Positions 63,390 to 64,000 of a stretch of DNA of 64,000 bases are shown in pieces; the stretch's first letter is position 1; each line of letters begins with the position of its first letter. The DNA comes from Nothopassalora personata (lineage: Eukaryota; Ascomycota; Dothideomycetes; Mycosphaerellales; Mycosphaerellaceae). Where the stretch lies: the NCBI GenBank assembly GCA_033816765.1, contig CM066287.1, forward strand, positions 6,200,001 through 6,264,000, written 5' to 3'. A program made the position numbers and the translations under genes. The notes under the pieces are model-generated. The model made no database searches. It saw only the letters and a program-made list of their open reading frames with translations, and had not been told where the DNA came from.

Positions 63390-64000
63390 AATTCTTAGAT
63401 TTTTTATTAATAATTTCGTAGGTTTTCTTTTAGTTCCTAGGTATTCTCTAATTTGTAGTATCCTTTCTATTTAATAAGGTATCGCTAACCTTTCTTATCT
63501 AGGATTTTTTCGACTTCGAATTCGTTTTCTACTTCTAGCTCGAAATAGAAGCTTTCCTAGTAGGGTGTCTTAGCGTACGTAGGTTCTAATAGCGAAATAT
63601 AGAACACTAGGTGGATTTTTACATCTTTTAGTAGTCGTAGTCGGTAGTTAACGGGTCCTCGTGCTTCTTTAACGAGAAATAGTCCGACTTTCACCTAGTC
63701 TAGTTTTTTAGTCTTTCTTTTTGTTTTAAGGTTCTTCGTAAGGAGATAGACCTTATCCCCCTTTTTAAGCTAAGGTGCCATTTATCGTTTCTTATTGTAT
63801 AGTGTCGCAATTTTGTCTTAGTCGCTCCTAACCCTTCGTAATAAGTTTTCGTAGATAGTTTTTATCGCCTCCGTAGTTACAATTGCCCTTTTAGCTTATG
63901 GATGTAATCCTTCTTTGCTAAACAGGTTCGGATGTTTCCCGTAGTTTACGAAGAAAGGTGTTTCGCCCGTTGTTTCGGACTTATAGTTGTTTAGTACTAA
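63390..64000 (-). pseudogene. Element B pol 3' part
   Basis: The reverse complement matches the end of element A's pol: chromodomain near 63490-63560, then the integrase C-terminal part to the window end. It is broken by RIP stops. Confidence 0.75.

Larger units (their letters stand above)
29088..64000. repeat. RIP-affected retrotransposon compartment
   Basis: From 29088 the sequence changes abruptly. CA and TG become rare, TA is very frequent, and CG is kept. Retroelement frames are riddled with TAG and TAA at positions where related copies have CAG, CAA or TGG. This is the expected footprint of CpA-directed RIP. The only block that escapes is the intact element at 41406-48616. The copia element (32777-39958) shows a milder effect. 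No host gene was recognised. Confidence 0.9.
62441..64000 (-). mobile_element. Element B: inverted partial copy of element A, running off the window
   Basis: On the minus strand: 3' LTR ending at 62800 (three 33-base units; left edge uncertain, about 62441), purine tract complement, antisense gene, then the pol 3' end to the window edge. It is very close to the reverse complement of element A's 3' part, so A and B face each other tail to tail. Confidence 0.8.

Overview
The window looks like a filamentous ascomycete (Pezizomycotina). A Dothideomycete is my best guess, but that is inference. The evidence is short GT-AG introns, fungal gene types (SREBP, fungal indoleamine dioxygenase, Reg1, Mps1, Pex24-type peroxin, a DUF6590-like protein) and a repeat compartment carrying the classic mark of repeat-induced point mutation (RIP) at CpA: CA and TG almost absent, CG retained, TAG/TAA stops everywhere. 

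Bases 1-29087 are ordinary gene-bearing DNA of balanced composition with about eleven housekeeping genes on both strands. In order they are: the 3' end of an unknown gene, a peroxisomal membrane peroxin, an SREBP-type sterol/oxygen regulator, indoleamine 2,3-dioxygenase, a short-chain dehydrogenase, the cytosolic Fe-S factor Nar1, a monocarboxylate-type MFS transporter, a membrane-anchored unknown, the Mps1 spindle-checkpoint kinase, a coiled-coil unknown, a DUF6590-like protein and the PP1 regulator Reg1. They do not form a cluster or pathway. A 245-bp MITE-like element lies at 8826-9070.

Bases 29088-64000 are a nest of LTR retrotransposons with no host gene I can recognise. A RIP-decayed Ty3 element (here called C, minus strand, 30521-48687) was invaded by a Ty1/copia element (32777-39958, target duplication ACTCT). 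It was also invaded by an intact, un-RIPped Ty3 chromovirus (41406-48616, target duplication AGTCC). To the right lie a decayed chromovirus of another lineage (D, about 48688-54832) holding a solo LTR (53162-53627, target duplication ACTAG), a decayed relative of the intact element (A, 54833-62026), and an inverted partial copy (B, about 62441 to the window end).

The most interesting system is the intact element. Its two 447-bp LTRs look identical. Gag and pol are joined by a canonical -1 frameshift site, and the primer binding site pairs with its own LTR (self-priming). Between pol and the 3' LTR it carries an additional antisense gene encoding a protein with a perfect Zn(II)2Cys6 spacing followed by a coiled coil. 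The same antisense gene, with its cysteine pattern still legible through RIP (Cys read as Tyr), is present in A and B and partly in C. A CGG-N2-CGG direct repeat, a typical type of Zn2Cys6 target, sits at the 5' terminus of the LTRs in three subfamilies. It lies about 93-100 bp upstream of the antisense start codon. This suggests a retrotransposon-borne transcription factor acting on its own LTR; the link is inference.
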